Shown in pieces: positions 26,706 to 36,016 of a stretch of DNA of 64,000 nt (its first letter is position 1; each line of letters opens with the position of its first letter). The notes under the pieces are model-generated. The model did not search any database. It was not told the DNA's origin and worked only from the letters and a program-made list of their open reading frames with translations. Source of the DNA: Erythrobacter sp. F6033 (GTDB lineage Bacteria; Pseudomonadota; Alphaproteobacteria; Sphingomonadales; Sphingomonadaceae). The stretch lies in assembly GCF_023016005.1 (NCBI RefSeq), contig NZ_JALKAZ010000002.1, forward strand, positions 427,276 to 491,275. The letters are read 5' to 3'. The position numbers and the translations under genes are program-made.

Positions 26706-27401
26706 TTACTGCGAACGCGCAGCTTCAACATCTTCCTGACTGATCGGGATAATCTTGATCTCGACGCGGCGGTTAAGCGGCTCGTCGACACCGTCTCCGG
26801 TTTTTACGCGCAGTTGATCATAGTCTTCGCCGAAACCGCGCGTGGCCATCCGGCTGCGCGCTACGCCGCGCGCAGCGATATAATCCGCGACCGCTTGTGC
26901 ACGTTGCTCAGACAGGCGCTGGTTCAGCGCGTTCGATCCGGTCGTGTCGGTAAAGCCATATACGTCGATCAGGCTGTTTGGATATTTGATCAGACTTTCT
27001 GCAACGGAATCCAGCGTCTGGTAGAAGCCGGGATTGATGTCGGCAGAGCCGCGCGCAAAGGTCACACCATCGGGAAGGCGCACGAGGATGGCGTCGCCAT
27101 CGCCGACTTCTTCAACGTCCACGCCGCTGCCTTCGGTCTGCTCGTCCAGTTCTTTGATCTGATCGTCAAATTGCTTGCCGACAACCGCGCCTGCGCTGCC
27201 GCCAATGCCGGCACCGATGATACGGGCTGCATCGCCGCCGATTGCGCCGCCAAGCAGATAACCAAGCGTTCCGCCCAGCGCGCCGCCGATTGCCGTACGC
27301 GAGATTTTCTGTTCGCCCGTATTGGGATCCGTCACACAAGCGCTGGTGCCGAGCAGCGCAAGCGCCGCTGTGCCCGAAAGCAGGATACGTGTTGTTTTCA
27401 T
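26706..27401 (-). CDS. OmpA family lipoprotein with glycine-zipper region
   Basis: 231 residues. Lipoprotein signal with lipobox LGTSAC (Cys22). A Gly-rich hydrophobic stretch (about 38-76, AIGGALGGTLGYLLGGAIGG) forms a glycine-zipper-like segment. An OmpA-like peptidoglycan-binding domain follows (about 110-225, with TFARGSADINPGF, YGFTDTTGSNALNQRLSEQRA and the NRRVEI end). It likely links the outer membrane to peptidoglycan. The long leader to the divergent CorC/HlyC-type gene (198 bases) should hold the promoters. Confidence 0.92.
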   Translation of the reverse strand: MKTTRILLSGTAALALLGTSACVTDPNTGEQKISRTAIGGALGGTLGYLLGGAIGGDAARIIGAGIGGSAGAVVGKQFDDQIKELDEQTEGSGVDVEEVGDGDAILVRLPDGVTFARGSADINPGFYQTLDSVAESLIKYPNSLIDVYGFTDTTGSNALNQRLSEQRAQAVADYIAARGVARSRMATRGFGEDYDQLRVKTGDGVDEPLNRRVEIKIIPISQEDVEAARSQ

Positions 27402-27599
27402 TGTTCTTCTCCTCCTGAGAAATGCTCAAAGCGTTACACCCTAACAAGCGATAGGGCGCGCTCTTGTTCCGCTTGGTCTGCGACTTGCCTTTGCTGCAAG
27501 CTGAACCGCAAGTAAGGTCTTGTAAAGCACGATTGGAATGTAACCGCTTAAGCGAAGGATTGGCTGGCAAGCGCCGCCAATTGTGCTAGCGCTTTTGGC

Positions 27600-28907
27600 G
27601 TGACACCTTTTCCGTGGCCAGAATTGCTAATCATTGCCGGGCTGATCGTGCTCAACGGCGTCTTTGCGATGTCCGAACTCGCGATCGTGTCTGCCAAGAC
27701 CGCTACTCTAAAGACCAAGCGTGACGAGGGCTCTTCGGGCGCCCGCATTGCCCTTTCACTGGCAGCTGATCCGGGCAAATTCCTCTCGACCGTGCAGATA
27801 GGGATCACCCTGATAGCAATTATCACGGGCGCATATTCCGGTGCCAGCCTGGAAGGGCCGGTTGGAGAACGCCTTGCATTGTTGGGCGTGCCTGAGGACA
27901 TGGCGGACCAGACCGCGTTCGTCACCGTCATCGCGCTCACCACCTATTTCAGCGTTGTCGTGGGTGAGTTGGTTCCGAAGCAGGTCGCTTTGCGCTCTGC
28001 AGTTCCAATCTCGCTGATTATGGCGCGGCCAATGGCCATACTTGCGACGATTGCGGCGCCGCTTGTCTGGTTGTTGGACACCAGCTCTGCGGGAATAATC
28101 CGTCTGTTCGGGATACGCAGCGGCAAGCAGAATTCGGTCACAGCCGAAGAGCTTCAGATGATTTTTGCTGACGCGACGCGCTCAGGGGTGATCGAGGCCG
28201 AACAGCATCAGATTTTAACCGGTGTGGTGCGCCTTGCGGAACGTCCGGTGCGCGAGATGATGACCCCCCGGACAGAGATCGACTGGATCGAAGCGGATGC
28301 TGACGCAGCGCAGATTCGGGCAACCATTGAAGAAAGCCCGCATTCTCTTCTGCCTGTGGCGGAAGGTTCTCCTGACGCCATTCTCGGCATCGTCAAAGTT
28401 CGCGAAGTGCTGGCCGGATTGGTTGAAGGCAAACCTGTTTCGATCCGCGATATGATGCGCAAGGGCGAAGTGGTGCCCGATCAGTTGGATGCGATGGACG
28501 CGCTACGCGTGCTGCAATCCTCAGACATAGCGATGGCTGTGGTGCATGACGAATACGGGCATTTTGAAGGGATCGTGACACCGGTCGATTTGCTGACTGC
28601 AATCGCTGGCAATTTCGCGAGCGATTCCGATCAGGGCGAGGCGCCCGAAATTGTCGAGCGCAAGGACGGATCGCTGCTCGTCTCGGGCTCGCTGTCCGCA
28701 GATGCCCTGTCTGATCGGCTGGGCCTATCCTATCCGGAAAACCGTGAATTCGGCACGGCGGCGGGTTACGCTCTGTCCGTCCTGAAACGTCTGCCCAATG
28801 TCGGTGAGACGTTCACCGATCAAGGGTGGGACTTCGAAGTCGTCGATATGGACAATCGCCGGATCGGCCAGCTTAAAGTGACGCGGCAAAGCGCAGCGGA
28901 AAGCTGA
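27600..28907 (+). CDS. Hemolysin-related CNNM/CBS/CorC-HlyC domain membrane protein
   Basis: 435 residues with a GTG start. An N-terminal DUF21/CNNM transmembrane domain (about 1-190, three or four helices with NGVFAMSELAIVSAK and GVVVGELVPKQVALR-like blocks) is followed by a CBS pair (about 205-335, including VREMMTPRTEIDWIE and VVHDEYGHFEGIVTPVDLL). A C-terminal CorC/HlyC transporter-associated domain with NVGETFTDQGWDFEVVDMDNRRI ends the protein. Family members are implicated in Mg/Co efflux; the hemolysin label is historical. It stands alone on its strand. Confidence 0.94.
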   Translation: MTPFPWPELLIIAGLIVLNGVFAMSELAIVSAKTATLKTKRDEGSSGARIALSLAADPGKFLSTVQIGITLIAIITGAYSGASLEGPVGERLALLGVPEDMADQTAFVTVIALTTYFSVVVGELVPKQVALRSAVPISLIMARPMAILATIAAPLVWLLDTSSAGIIRLFGIRSGKQNSVTAEELQMIFADATRSGVIEAEQHQILTGVVRLAERPVREMMTPRTEIDWIEADADAAQIRATIEESPHSLLPVAEGSPDAILGIVKVREVLAGLVEGKPVSIRDMMRKGEVVPDQLDAMDALRVLQSSDIAMAVVHDEYGHFEGIVTPVDLLTAIAGNFASDSDQGEAPEIVERKDGSLLVSGSLSADALSDRLGLSYPENREFGTAAGYALSVLKRLPNVGETFTDQGWDFEVVDMDNRRIGQLKVTRQSAAES

Positions 28908-28944
28908 GTTCGCGCCGATTCTCAATGCAATTTGAAGTCCGGAA

Positions 28945-29355
28945 TTAGCCCGGGATTACGGTCTGTGCGGCCTGTCCGTCACCTTCCGGTGCGGCGATAA
29001 TGTCGCGGGTCACGCTGCCTTTGGCGACGGTGTTAGTACCCGGATCGCCAACCTGGCTGCGGATACCCGGAGCCGCCGCGCCAGCACGGTCCAGCGCGCT
29101 TTTCTCAATTTCGCTGCGTGCTGCAGGGCCGCCGAACAGCGCGTCGAGAGCTTGTTCTTGCGCGGTGCCTTCTGTTGGACGCGGCGCGCCGGGAGCAGGT
29201 GGCTGCAGGCTGAAATCAGGTGGAACCACGAGCGGAGCCTGACGCTGAACGGCGAATTCATCGGGGCGATCACGGTTGAAAATGCCGCTGCCGCCGCATG
29301 CGGCCAACATGGCGCTGCCGGTGGTGAGCAGGATGACGGTTTTCAGCTTACGCAT
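28945..29355 (-). CDS. DUF3035 lipoprotein, possible BamF-type subunit
   Basis: 136 residues from the ATG at 29355, with GGAGA upstream; a TTG two codons earlier is in frame. Lipoprotein signal with lipobox MLAACG (Cys20). The typical DUF3035 stretch is present (RDRPDEFAVQRQAPLVVPPD), then a Pro-rich, disordered tail. DUF3035 is, from my knowledge, the Pfam family that includes the BamF subunit of the alphaproteobacterial outer-membrane assembly machine in Caulobacter; orthology here is an inference. It follows the lspA stop by 2 bases, a fitting arrangement since LspA processes lipoproteins. Confidence 0.82.
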   Translation of the reverse strand: MRKLKTVILLTTGSAMLAACGGSGIFNRDRPDEFAVQRQAPLVVPPDFSLQPPAPGAPRPTEGTAQEQALDALFGGPAARSEIEKSALDRAGAAAPGIRSQVGDPGTNTVAKGSVTRDIIAAPEGDGQAAQTVIPG

Positions 29356-29357
29356 AT

Positions 29358-29891
29358 TCAATTCTCCGATGGGACACCTGATGCGTCCGTTTCGTTGTCG
29401 TCCTTTTCGCGCAGGAACAGGCTGCGCGCAAGGATGATCACAACGCCGATGGTGATAGCTGCATCGGCGACGTTGAAAATAAGGAAGGGACGAAAGTCCC
29501 CGATGTGGAAGTCGGCGAAGTCGATGACATAGCCAAAGTGGTAGCGATCATAGATGTTGCCGATGGCACCGCCCAGAATCATGGCGAGGCCGAGGATGTC
29601 GCCCATCAGCTTTTCTCGCAGCATCCAGACAAACACGACCAGCGCGATCACGGCGGTCATCAAAACGAGGAGCCAGCGCATCTCCATATTGGTCGCCTGC
29701 AACATGCCGAGCGAAATGCCGCGATTCTCGGTATAGGTCAGGTCAAAGAATGGCAGCAGGTCCATCTTGTCGCCGATCTGATTGATGCCGAGAGTGACCG
29801 TGACATAGGCTTTGATCGCCTGATCCACGATCGCAATGAACGCTGCGAAGGCTAGGCCGATCACGCGGTTGCGAGTGAAAATACCGCTCAT
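29358..29891 (-). CDS. lspA: Lipoprotein signal peptidase (signal peptidase II)
   Basis: 177 residues with four membrane helices. LspA cleaves prolipoprotein signal peptides ahead of the lipidated Cys. The two catalytic Asp motifs are GGAIGNIYDR and FNVADAAITIGV; an N-terminal DQAIKAYV and ENRGISLGM complete the family pattern. The ATG overlaps the ileS stop by 4 bases, the classical ileS-lspA coupling, and the DUF3035 lipoprotein gene follows after 2 bases. The C-terminus is a polar, acidic tail. Confidence 0.97.
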   Translation of the reverse strand: MSGIFTRNRVIGLAFAAFIAIVDQAIKAYVTVTLGINQIGDKMDLLPFFDLTYTENRGISLGMLQATNMEMRWLLVLMTAVIALVVFVWMLREKLMGDILGLAMILGGAIGNIYDRYHFGYVIDFADFHIGDFRPFLIFNVADAAITIGVVIILARSLFLREKDDNETDASGVPSEN

Positions 29892-32782
29892 TCCGCCGCA
29901 TCCATCGCGGACACCACGCTATCGCACCGACCACACAGCGCGCCGTCTTCGGGCACGTCGGGCAGCAGGCGCCAGCAGCGGCCGCATTTGCTGTCGGTTG
30001 ATTTGGTTACGATCACATCGTCCCCTTGGCCGCGCGTGACTGCACCCGTGATGAACAATTCGGCGAGCTGTTTGTCGCTGACGCCATCGGGCACCGCATT
30101 GGCGGGCACGGTAACGACCGCTTCATTGCTGGATCGGATCGTCTTTTCGCGGCGCAATGGCTCGATCGCCTCGGTCACACGTTCACGCAGGGCGCGCAAT
30201 TTGGACCATTTCTCGCGGTCGGCGGGCACCGCCGGCACGCTCGGCCATTCGAGCAGGTGGACGCTGCCTGCCTGTTCGCCGTCTTCGGGATAGCGGGTTT
30301 GCCACACTTCCTCTGCGGTGAAGACCAGCACTGGCGCGGCATAGCGGACGAGCGCGTGGAACAGCAGGTCGAGCACGGTGCGGTATGCGTTGCGCGTGGT
30401 GCTGTCCGGCCCATCGCAATACAGCGTGTCTTTGCGGATATCGAAGAAGAACGCGCTAAGGTCTTCATTGCAGAAATCGACCAGCAGGCGGGTGTAGGTG
30501 TTGAAATCGTACTCATCCGCAGCCTTACGCAGCTTGCCATCAAGCTCGCTCAGCAGCGAGAGGACATAGAGCTCCAGCTCGGGGATTTCGCCCGCGTCCG
30601 ACATATCGCCGATAAAGCCGTCGAGCGCGCCGAGCAGGTAGCGGAACGTGTTGCGCAGGCGGCGATATTGGTCGCCCACGCCTTTCAGGATTTCATCGCC
30701 GATCCGGTGATCTTCTGTGAAATCAACGCTCAGCGCCCATAGCCGGACGATATCCGCGCCATATTGCTCCATAACCTTGAGCGGACTGACCGTGTTGCCG
30801 AGCGATTTCGACATTTTCTTACCAGCTTTGTCCATGGTGAAGCCATGGGTGAGCACTTGGTCATAAGGCGCACGGCCACGTGTCGCGCAGCTTTGCAGCA
30901 GCGAGGACTGGAACCAGCCGCGATGCTGGTCGCTGCCTTCGAGATAGAGGTTTGCGGGCCATTGCAGATCGGGCCAGCGACCGCTTTCCAGCACGAATGC
31001 GTGGGTGCAGCCGCTGTCAAACCAGACATCGAGGATGTCGGTGACCATCTCGTAATCTTGCGCGTTGTGCGCATCGCCCAGAAATTCGGCCTTGCGCGCT
31101 TCGTCCCATGCATCGACGCCTTCTTCGGTGACTGCAGCGACTACGCGCGCGTTGACTTCGGGGTCTTGCAGGTAGGTGCCGTCAGGTTTGACGAACAAAG
31201 TGATCGGCACACCCCAAGCGCGCTGACGCGAAAGCACCCAGTCAGGGCGCCCTTCGACCATGGAGCCAATGCGGTTCTGGCCCTTTTCAGGGATAAACTC
31301 GACCCGCTCGATCTCGGACATGGCGCGGCTGCGCAGAGTGCCGCCGTCAGCCAAATCCTTGTCCATCGGCACAAACCATTGCGGCGTGCAGCGATAGATC
31401 ACCTTGGCTTTTGAGCGCCATGAATGCGGGTAGGAATGCGCGTAATCGGCGGAGGCCGAAAGCAGCGCACCCGCTTCGCGCAGGTCTGAGCAGATCGGCC
31501 CGTCCGGCGCGTTGAACGGTTTGTTGATGACAGCCCTGCGGCGTTCTTTGCCGTCGGCGTCCTTGTCATCCGCGCCGAGCCATTCCCAATCATCACGGTA
31601 ACGGCCATCGTCCATAACCGCGAAGACGGGATTGATGCCGTTGGCTTTGCAAAGCTCGAAATCATCCTCGCCATGATCGGGCGACATATGGACAAGGCCG
31701 GTGCCGCTCTCAGTTGTGACAAAATCGCCTTCGAGGAAGGGGCGGGGCTTATTGTAGAATTCGCTATCCGGGAAGCGGTCTGCCATCGGGTGCTTGGCGA
31801 TGGTTCCGGCTAAGTCAGAGCCTTTGCCCTTCCAGACGATTTTTGCTTCGCTTGTGCCCTGAAGCTCACTAGGCATCCGCCCAAAGAATGTGCCGTTTAA
31901 CTCTTTGGCGACGAGGTAGTGTCCGTGAACTGACCAGTTGGCGGAGTCGTATTCATCTGGTTGGATGAACCTGTCGGCTACATCAACACGGATAAGGTGA
32001 TACTCAACATCCGCCCCATAGGCCAAAGCCTGGTTCACTGGGATCGTCCAAGGCGTCGTCGTCCAGATCACCGCATGCGCGCCGACCAGTTCTGGGACGG
32101 CGCTCTCGACGATCTCAAAGGCCACATCGATCTGCGGGCTATCGGTCAGGTCCTCATATTCAACCTCGGCCTCGGCCAGCGCGGTCTTTTCAACCGGTGA
32201 CCACATGATCGGCTTTGATCCGCGATAAAGGTTGCCCGCCTCGGCAAACTTCATCAGCTCGGCAACAATTGTCGCCTCGGCCTGAAAATCCATGGTGAGA
32301 TAGGGATTGTCCCAATCGCCCATGATGCCCAGCCGTTTCAGCTGCTCGCGCTGCGTATCGACCCATTGCTGCGCATAGGCGCGGCATTCGGCGCGGAATT
32401 CCTTTGCAGGAACCTCGTCCTTGTTGAGCTTTTTCTTGCGGTATTTCTCCTCGACCTTCCATTCAATCGGAAGGCCGTGGCAATCCCAGCCCGGCACATA
32501 GGGCGCGTCTTTGCCCATCAGGTTCTGCGTGCGGCAGACCGTGTCTTTCAGGATGTGATTGAGCGCGTGGCCGATATGCATATCGCCATTCGCATAGGGA
32601 GGGCCATCGTGCAGGATGAACTTCTCGCGTCCGCTGCGCGCCTCACGCAATTTCGCGTAGAGATCAATTTCGCGCCAGCGCGCCTCAATGCCCGGTTCCT
32701 TTTGCGGAAGGCCGGCTTTCATCGGGAACGCAGTCTTCGGCAGGAAGACCGTATCTTTAAGGTCGCGTGATTGATCAGACAT
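29888..32782 (-). CDS. ileS: Isoleucyl-tRNA synthetase
   Basis: 964 residues. A class I synthetase with the HIGH motif as PPYANGDMHIGHALNHILKD (about 60-80), a large CP1 editing domain, and KMSKS in KAGKKMSKSLGN. Near the C-terminus a zinc-finger-like Cys set is visible (KCGRCWRLL and LCGRCDSV), typical of the bacterial type. It charges tRNA-Ile. It heads ileS-lspA-DUF3035 and lies 53 bases after the glycerophosphodiesterase gene. The spacing leaves open whether it has its own promoter. Confidence 0.98.
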   Translation of the reverse strand: MSDQSRDLKDTVFLPKTAFPMKAGLPQKEPGIEARWREIDLYAKLREARSGREKFILHDGPPYANGDMHIGHALNHILKDTVCRTQNLMGKDAPYVPGWDCHGLPIEWKVEEKYRKKKLNKDEVPAKEFRAECRAYAQQWVDTQREQLKRLGIMGDWDNPYLTMDFQAEATIVAELMKFAEAGNLYRGSKPIMWSPVEKTALAEAEVEYEDLTDSPQIDVAFEIVESAVPELVGAHAVIWTTTPWTIPVNQALAYGADVEYHLIRVDVADRFIQPDEYDSANWSVHGHYLVAKELNGTFFGRMPSELQGTSEAKIVWKGKGSDLAGTIAKHPMADRFPDSEFYNKPRPFLEGDFVTTESGTGLVHMSPDHGEDDFELCKANGINPVFAVMDDGRYRDDWEWLGADDKDADGKERRRAVINKPFNAPDGPICSDLREAGALLSASADYAHSYPHSWRSKAKVIYRCTPQWFVPMDKDLADGGTLRSRAMSEIERVEFIPEKGQNRIGSMVEGRPDWVLSRQRAWGVPITLFVKPDGTYLQDPEVNARVVAAVTEEGVDAWDEARKAEFLGDAHNAQDYEMVTDILDVWFDSGCTHAFVLESGRWPDLQWPANLYLEGSDQHRGWFQSSLLQSCATRGRAPYDQVLTHGFTMDKAGKKMSKSLGNTVSPLKVMEQYGADIVRLWALSVDFTEDHRIGDEILKGVGDQYRRLRNTFRYLLGALDGFIGDMSDAGEIPELELYVLSLLSELDGKLRKAADEYDFNTYTRLLVDFCNEDLSAFFFDIRKDTLYCDGPDSTTRNAYRTVLDLLFHALVRYAAPVLVFTAEEVWQTRYPEDGEQAGSVHLLEWPSVPAVPADREKWSKLRALRERVTEAIEPLRREKTIRSSNEAVVTVPANAVPDGVSDKQLAELFITGAVTRGQGDDVIVTKSTDSKCGRCWRLLPDVPEDGALCGRCDSVVSAMDAAE

Positions 32783-32835
32783 AGCGGATGGCCGTTAGGG
32801 CATCTGGCGCGCTCGCGAAACCCTTATTGCATTGC

Positions 32836-33885
32836 TTACTTTCGGTTGCGCCTGCGCTCCAATGCTGACTGTGCTGCGTCGATTTCTTCCTGAGTTCGAT
32901 CATCGAAGCTCGGGAACAGCGCCGGCATCGCGGTAAAGCCATCTTCGACCCAGACATATCCGTTGAAACTGGCAGGGATTTCGGTGAGCTGTTCGGGCAG
33001 GGTCAGGCCACGCGGAAGGTTCTCTTCGACCGGGCCGATGACGATCACTTTGCCACCATATTCTTCCATCCGCGCAATCAATCGGTTTGGCCAACCCCAG
33101 AAGGCCCATTGGTAGTTGAGCGGAACAAGCATGGTCTTGCCTCGGCAACTATCCGGCAAGATTCCAGACCAGCCGAATTTCACATAATCTTCCGAACAGG
33201 CGCGCGCCTCTTGCTGGTTCCATGCCCATGCATCGGGGAAGAGTTCGCGGATGCGATTTATCGGGCCGGTATGGCCGTAAAAAGCATCGCCACTTTTTAC
33301 GGGATCGCGGCCCAATTCTTTGAATTTACCCGCCAGAAGGTCAGCTTCTGATGGGTCTTTCGATTTGAAATTGATCATCAGTCGATCATTGATCCGCTGC
33401 GCCTTCACCACCTCTTCGAATGTCGGCATGGCGCCGACAAATTTTCCGCGAAACGGATATGTCCCACCGCGATCGGCGGTGTAGCCATAGCCGATGTCGA
33501 GCGCTTTCAATTCTTCCAGCGTCGCATCGCGCACATTGCCGGTTCCATCGGTGCGGCAATCCAGTGTCCAATCATGCCAGACAACGAGTTCATCATCCTT
33601 AGTCGGAGCGATATCCACCTCGACCAGCCACGCGCCAAGCTTCTGCGCCCGTTTGATGCTGGGAACGGTGTTTTCAAGGTAGCCATGATAGGGCGCGTAG
33701 ATCCGGTCCGCGGTACAGGTATCGCGCCCGACGCCAGTCTTGTCATAGATTTGATACAGACCGCGATGCGCGATCAGCTTCGGCGCGCCTTTGGGGTCTG
33801 GGGCAAGCCAGCTGGCATTGGTGACGGACAGGATCAGGACGGCGAGCGCAAACGCCATACCGCCCCACAAAGCATATTTTTTCAT
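32836..33885 (-). CDS. Glycerophosphodiester phosphodiesterase family protein, membrane-anchored
   Basis: 349 residues. One N-terminal hydrophobic segment (about 5-25) acts as a signal or anchor. The catalytic pattern of the GDPD fold is visible: HRG at 40-42, an ENT motif at 71-73, EVDI and VWHDWTLD. Between HRG and ENT there is an inserted loop of about 25 residues with Cys57, longer than usual. The enzyme should cleave glycerophosphodiesters (or a related lipid headgroup) outside the cytoplasm. The start overlaps ribF by 4 bases. Confidence 0.9.
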   Translation of the reverse strand: MKKYALWGGMAFALAVLILSVTNASWLAPDPKGAPKLIAHRGLYQIYDKTGVGRDTCTADRIYAPYHGYLENTVPSIKRAQKLGAWLVEVDIAPTKDDELVVWHDWTLDCRTDGTGNVRDATLEELKALDIGYGYTADRGGTYPFRGKFVGAMPTFEEVVKAQRINDRLMINFKSKDPSEADLLAGKFKELGRDPVKSGDAFYGHTGPINRIRELFPDAWAWNQQEARACSEDYVKFGWSGILPDSCRGKTMLVPLNYQWAFWGWPNRLIARMEEYGGKVIVIGPVEENLPRGLTLPEQLTEIPASFNGYVWVEDGFTAMPALFPSFDDRTQEEIDAAQSALERRRNRK

Positions 33886-34808
33886 GAAAGCAGCCGTTTA
33901 GCCTCTAAGCAATCGCGCTCCATCTGCTCCATCAGGGCATCAAGGCTGTCGAATTTTGCCTCGCCGCGCAGGAAGTGGTGGAACGCGACTTCGATTTCCT
34001 GACCATACAAATCGCCGGAGAAATCGAAGAAATAGGGTTCGAGCAGTTCTTTGGGCGGTTCGAATTGCGGGCGGATGCCGATATTGGCCGCGCCTTTCAA
34101 TTCCTCACCCGTGCTCAGGATTTTGCCGGTGACCGCATAGACCCCGTATTTGGGCCGCAGATAGGTGTCGATCGCGATATTGGCTGTCGGATAGCCGAGC
34201 TTGCGGCCATTCTTGTCGCCATGCTCAACAATGCCGCGGATTGCGAAGGGGCGGGTGAGCAGTTCAGTGGCAAGCTGCGGGTCGCCTTCACGCAAAGCCT
34301 CGCGCACGCGGCTGGAAGAGACGATGTCGCCTTGACCCTCAACCGCCTCCACAACGCGGCTGTCGAGGCCCAGCTCTCCACCAAAGGTGCGGAGCAGATC
34401 AACATTGCCTTTCGCGCCTTGGCCAAAGGTGAAATCGCCGCCTGTAACGACGCCGAACGCGCCAAAGCGTTTGATCAGGATTTCTGTAATGAAATCCTCT
34501 GCGCTGGTGGTTGCGAGTTCTTTGTCGAAATGGAACACCAGCATCGCGGTTGCGCCTGCGGCGAGATACAGTTCCTGACGTTGTTCCAATGTAGTCAGAC
34601 GGAAAGGCGGCACGTCGGGCTTGAAATGGCGCACAGGATGCGGATCGAATGTGGCGATAATCGACGGGCGACCTTCGTCTTGCGCCCATTTGATCGCTTC
34701 GCCCGCCACCGCTTGATGGCCGCTGTGAAATCCATCAAAATTGCCAAGTGCAATCACCGCGCCGCGCAGCGCCTGGGTGATGTCGTCGCGGTGATCCAGC
34801 CAGCGCAT
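33882..34808 (-). CDS. ribF: Bifunctional riboflavin kinase / FAD synthetase
   Basis: 308 residues. The N-terminal FMN adenylyltransferase domain (about 1-180) has IALGNFDGFHSGHQAV with the nucleotidyl-transferase HxGH. The C-terminal riboflavin kinase domain (about 185-305) has GIVEHGDKNGRKLGYPTANI and the FFDFSGDLYGQEIEV pattern. It turns riboflavin into FMN and FAD in two steps. The ATG shares one base with the stop of the upstream dipeptidase (TGATG) and the end overlaps the GDPD gene by 4 bases. Confidence 0.97.
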   Translation of the reverse strand: MRWLDHRDDITQALRGAVIALGNFDGFHSGHQAVAGEAIKWAQDEGRPSIIATFDPHPVRHFKPDVPPFRLTTLEQRQELYLAAGATAMLVFHFDKELATTSAEDFITEILIKRFGAFGVVTGGDFTFGQGAKGNVDLLRTFGGELGLDSRVVEAVEGQGDIVSSSRVREALREGDPQLATELLTRPFAIRGIVEHGDKNGRKLGYPTANIAIDTYLRPKYGVYAVTGKILSTGEELKGAANIGIRPQFEPPKELLEPYFFDFSGDLYGQEIEVAFHHFLRGEAKFDSLDALMEQMERDCLEAKRLLS

Positions 34809-36016
34809 CAGGCGGCTTCCTGTTCTGGCTGAGCCGGAGGCGGCAGATCTGCAAATGGCTTCAACCCTTCGCCAATCACTCGGATCGCATTGCCGCCCAC
34901 AACCGCGCGAATTTCCTCTTCGCTGAAACCGGCATCGATCAGGGCTTGCGTGACATGGATCAGCCCGCTTGTGTCGAAGCGCACCAGTACGGTGCCGTCA
35001 AAGTCGCTGCCCAAGGCGACATGCTCAATCCCGACCAGATCGCGCACATGCTTCATCGCTTTCGCAATGGCGGCTGGCGAGGTGTCGCACACCGCGCCCT
35101 CCCAATATCCGATGCCGATAATACCGCCAGTTTCGGCGACGCCGCGAATGTGATCGTCGCTGAGATTGCGGTTCACATCGCAGGTTGCCTGCACGCCGCC
35201 ATGGCTGGAGACGACAGGTCGCCGCGCCATGGTCAGAATGTCTGTGACGCACGCGTTGCTGCAATGGGCGATGTCGACGATCATGCCCATATCTTCCATC
35301 CGGCGGACGGCCTCGCGGCCCATATCGGTAAGGCCGCCTTTGTCCTCGCCATGCATCGATCCGGCGAGCTTGTTGTCGAAGAAATGCGTAAGGCCAGCCA
35401 TACGCAGCCCTGCGTTGTAAAGGACGTCGAGATTGTCCAAGTCGCCTTCGAGATTGTGGAGCCCTTCGGCGCTGAACAACGCGCCGACTGTTTCCTCTTG
35501 AAGCGAGCGAGCCAGCATCAACTGCCCTACATCATCGGCCGTGCGGATCGCTTTTAAGCTCTCTCGTGACCCTGCCACCGCCTCGTCCAGTTTTTGCGCA
35601 TGATAAAGCGAGCGTTCCAGCAAAGACGTCCATGTGCGCGGAGGTTGCAACTGGCCGAACACCAGCATCGTGATATTGTCGCCATCGGCGCTGTTATTGT
35701 CGTAATTCTGGTTCTTCGGGGTTTTGGTGACGCTGGAGAACACTTGCAGCGCAACATTGCCGTCTTGCAGGCGCGGCAGGTCCATATGCCCGTAATCGTG
35801 CCGGTCCAGCATATCGCGCTTCCACAGCAGCGTATCGGAATGCAGGTCGACGATTGTTAGAGTGCTGTGCAGTGCGAGCGCGGCATCGCTGACCGGAGGC
35901 AATTCCTTGCCATCCACCCGGTTCATATCGCGGTCGACAATGCCGGGCACAAAGATGAAGAATCCGGCTGCCGCCAAGACCAAGAGAAGCCCGAAACCGA
36001 TCAATATCTTACGCAT
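34808..36016 (-). CDS. Membrane dipeptidase family (peptidase M19), renal-dipeptidase-like
   Basis: 402 residues from the ATG at 36016, which shares one base with the folA stop; an in-frame upstream extension is not family-like. An N-terminal hydrophobic helix (about 4-23) serves as signal or anchor. M19 metal-site blocks are present: VDLHSDTLLW, a central SAEGLHNLE, DIAHCSN and SSHGGVQATC, then ALGSDFDGT near the end. The family hydrolyses dipeptides with two zinc ions; the true substrate is unknown and may be a D-amino-acid-containing dipeptide. Confidence 0.93.
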   Translation of the reverse strand: MRKILIGFGLLLVLAAAGFFIFVPGIVDRDMNRVDGKELPPVSDAALALHSTLTIVDLHSDTLLWKRDMLDRHDYGHMDLPRLQDGNVALQVFSSVTKTPKNQNYDNNSADGDNITMLVFGQLQPPRTWTSLLERSLYHAQKLDEAVAGSRESLKAIRTADDVGQLMLARSLQEETVGALFSAEGLHNLEGDLDNLDVLYNAGLRMAGLTHFFDNKLAGSMHGEDKGGLTDMGREAVRRMEDMGMIVDIAHCSNACVTDILTMARRPVVSSHGGVQATCDVNRNLSDDHIRGVAETGGIIGIGYWEGAVCDTSPAAIAKAMKHVRDLVGIEHVALGSDFDGTVLVRFDTSGLIHVTQALIDAGFSEEEIRAVVGGNAIRVIGEGLKPFADLPPPAQPEQEAA

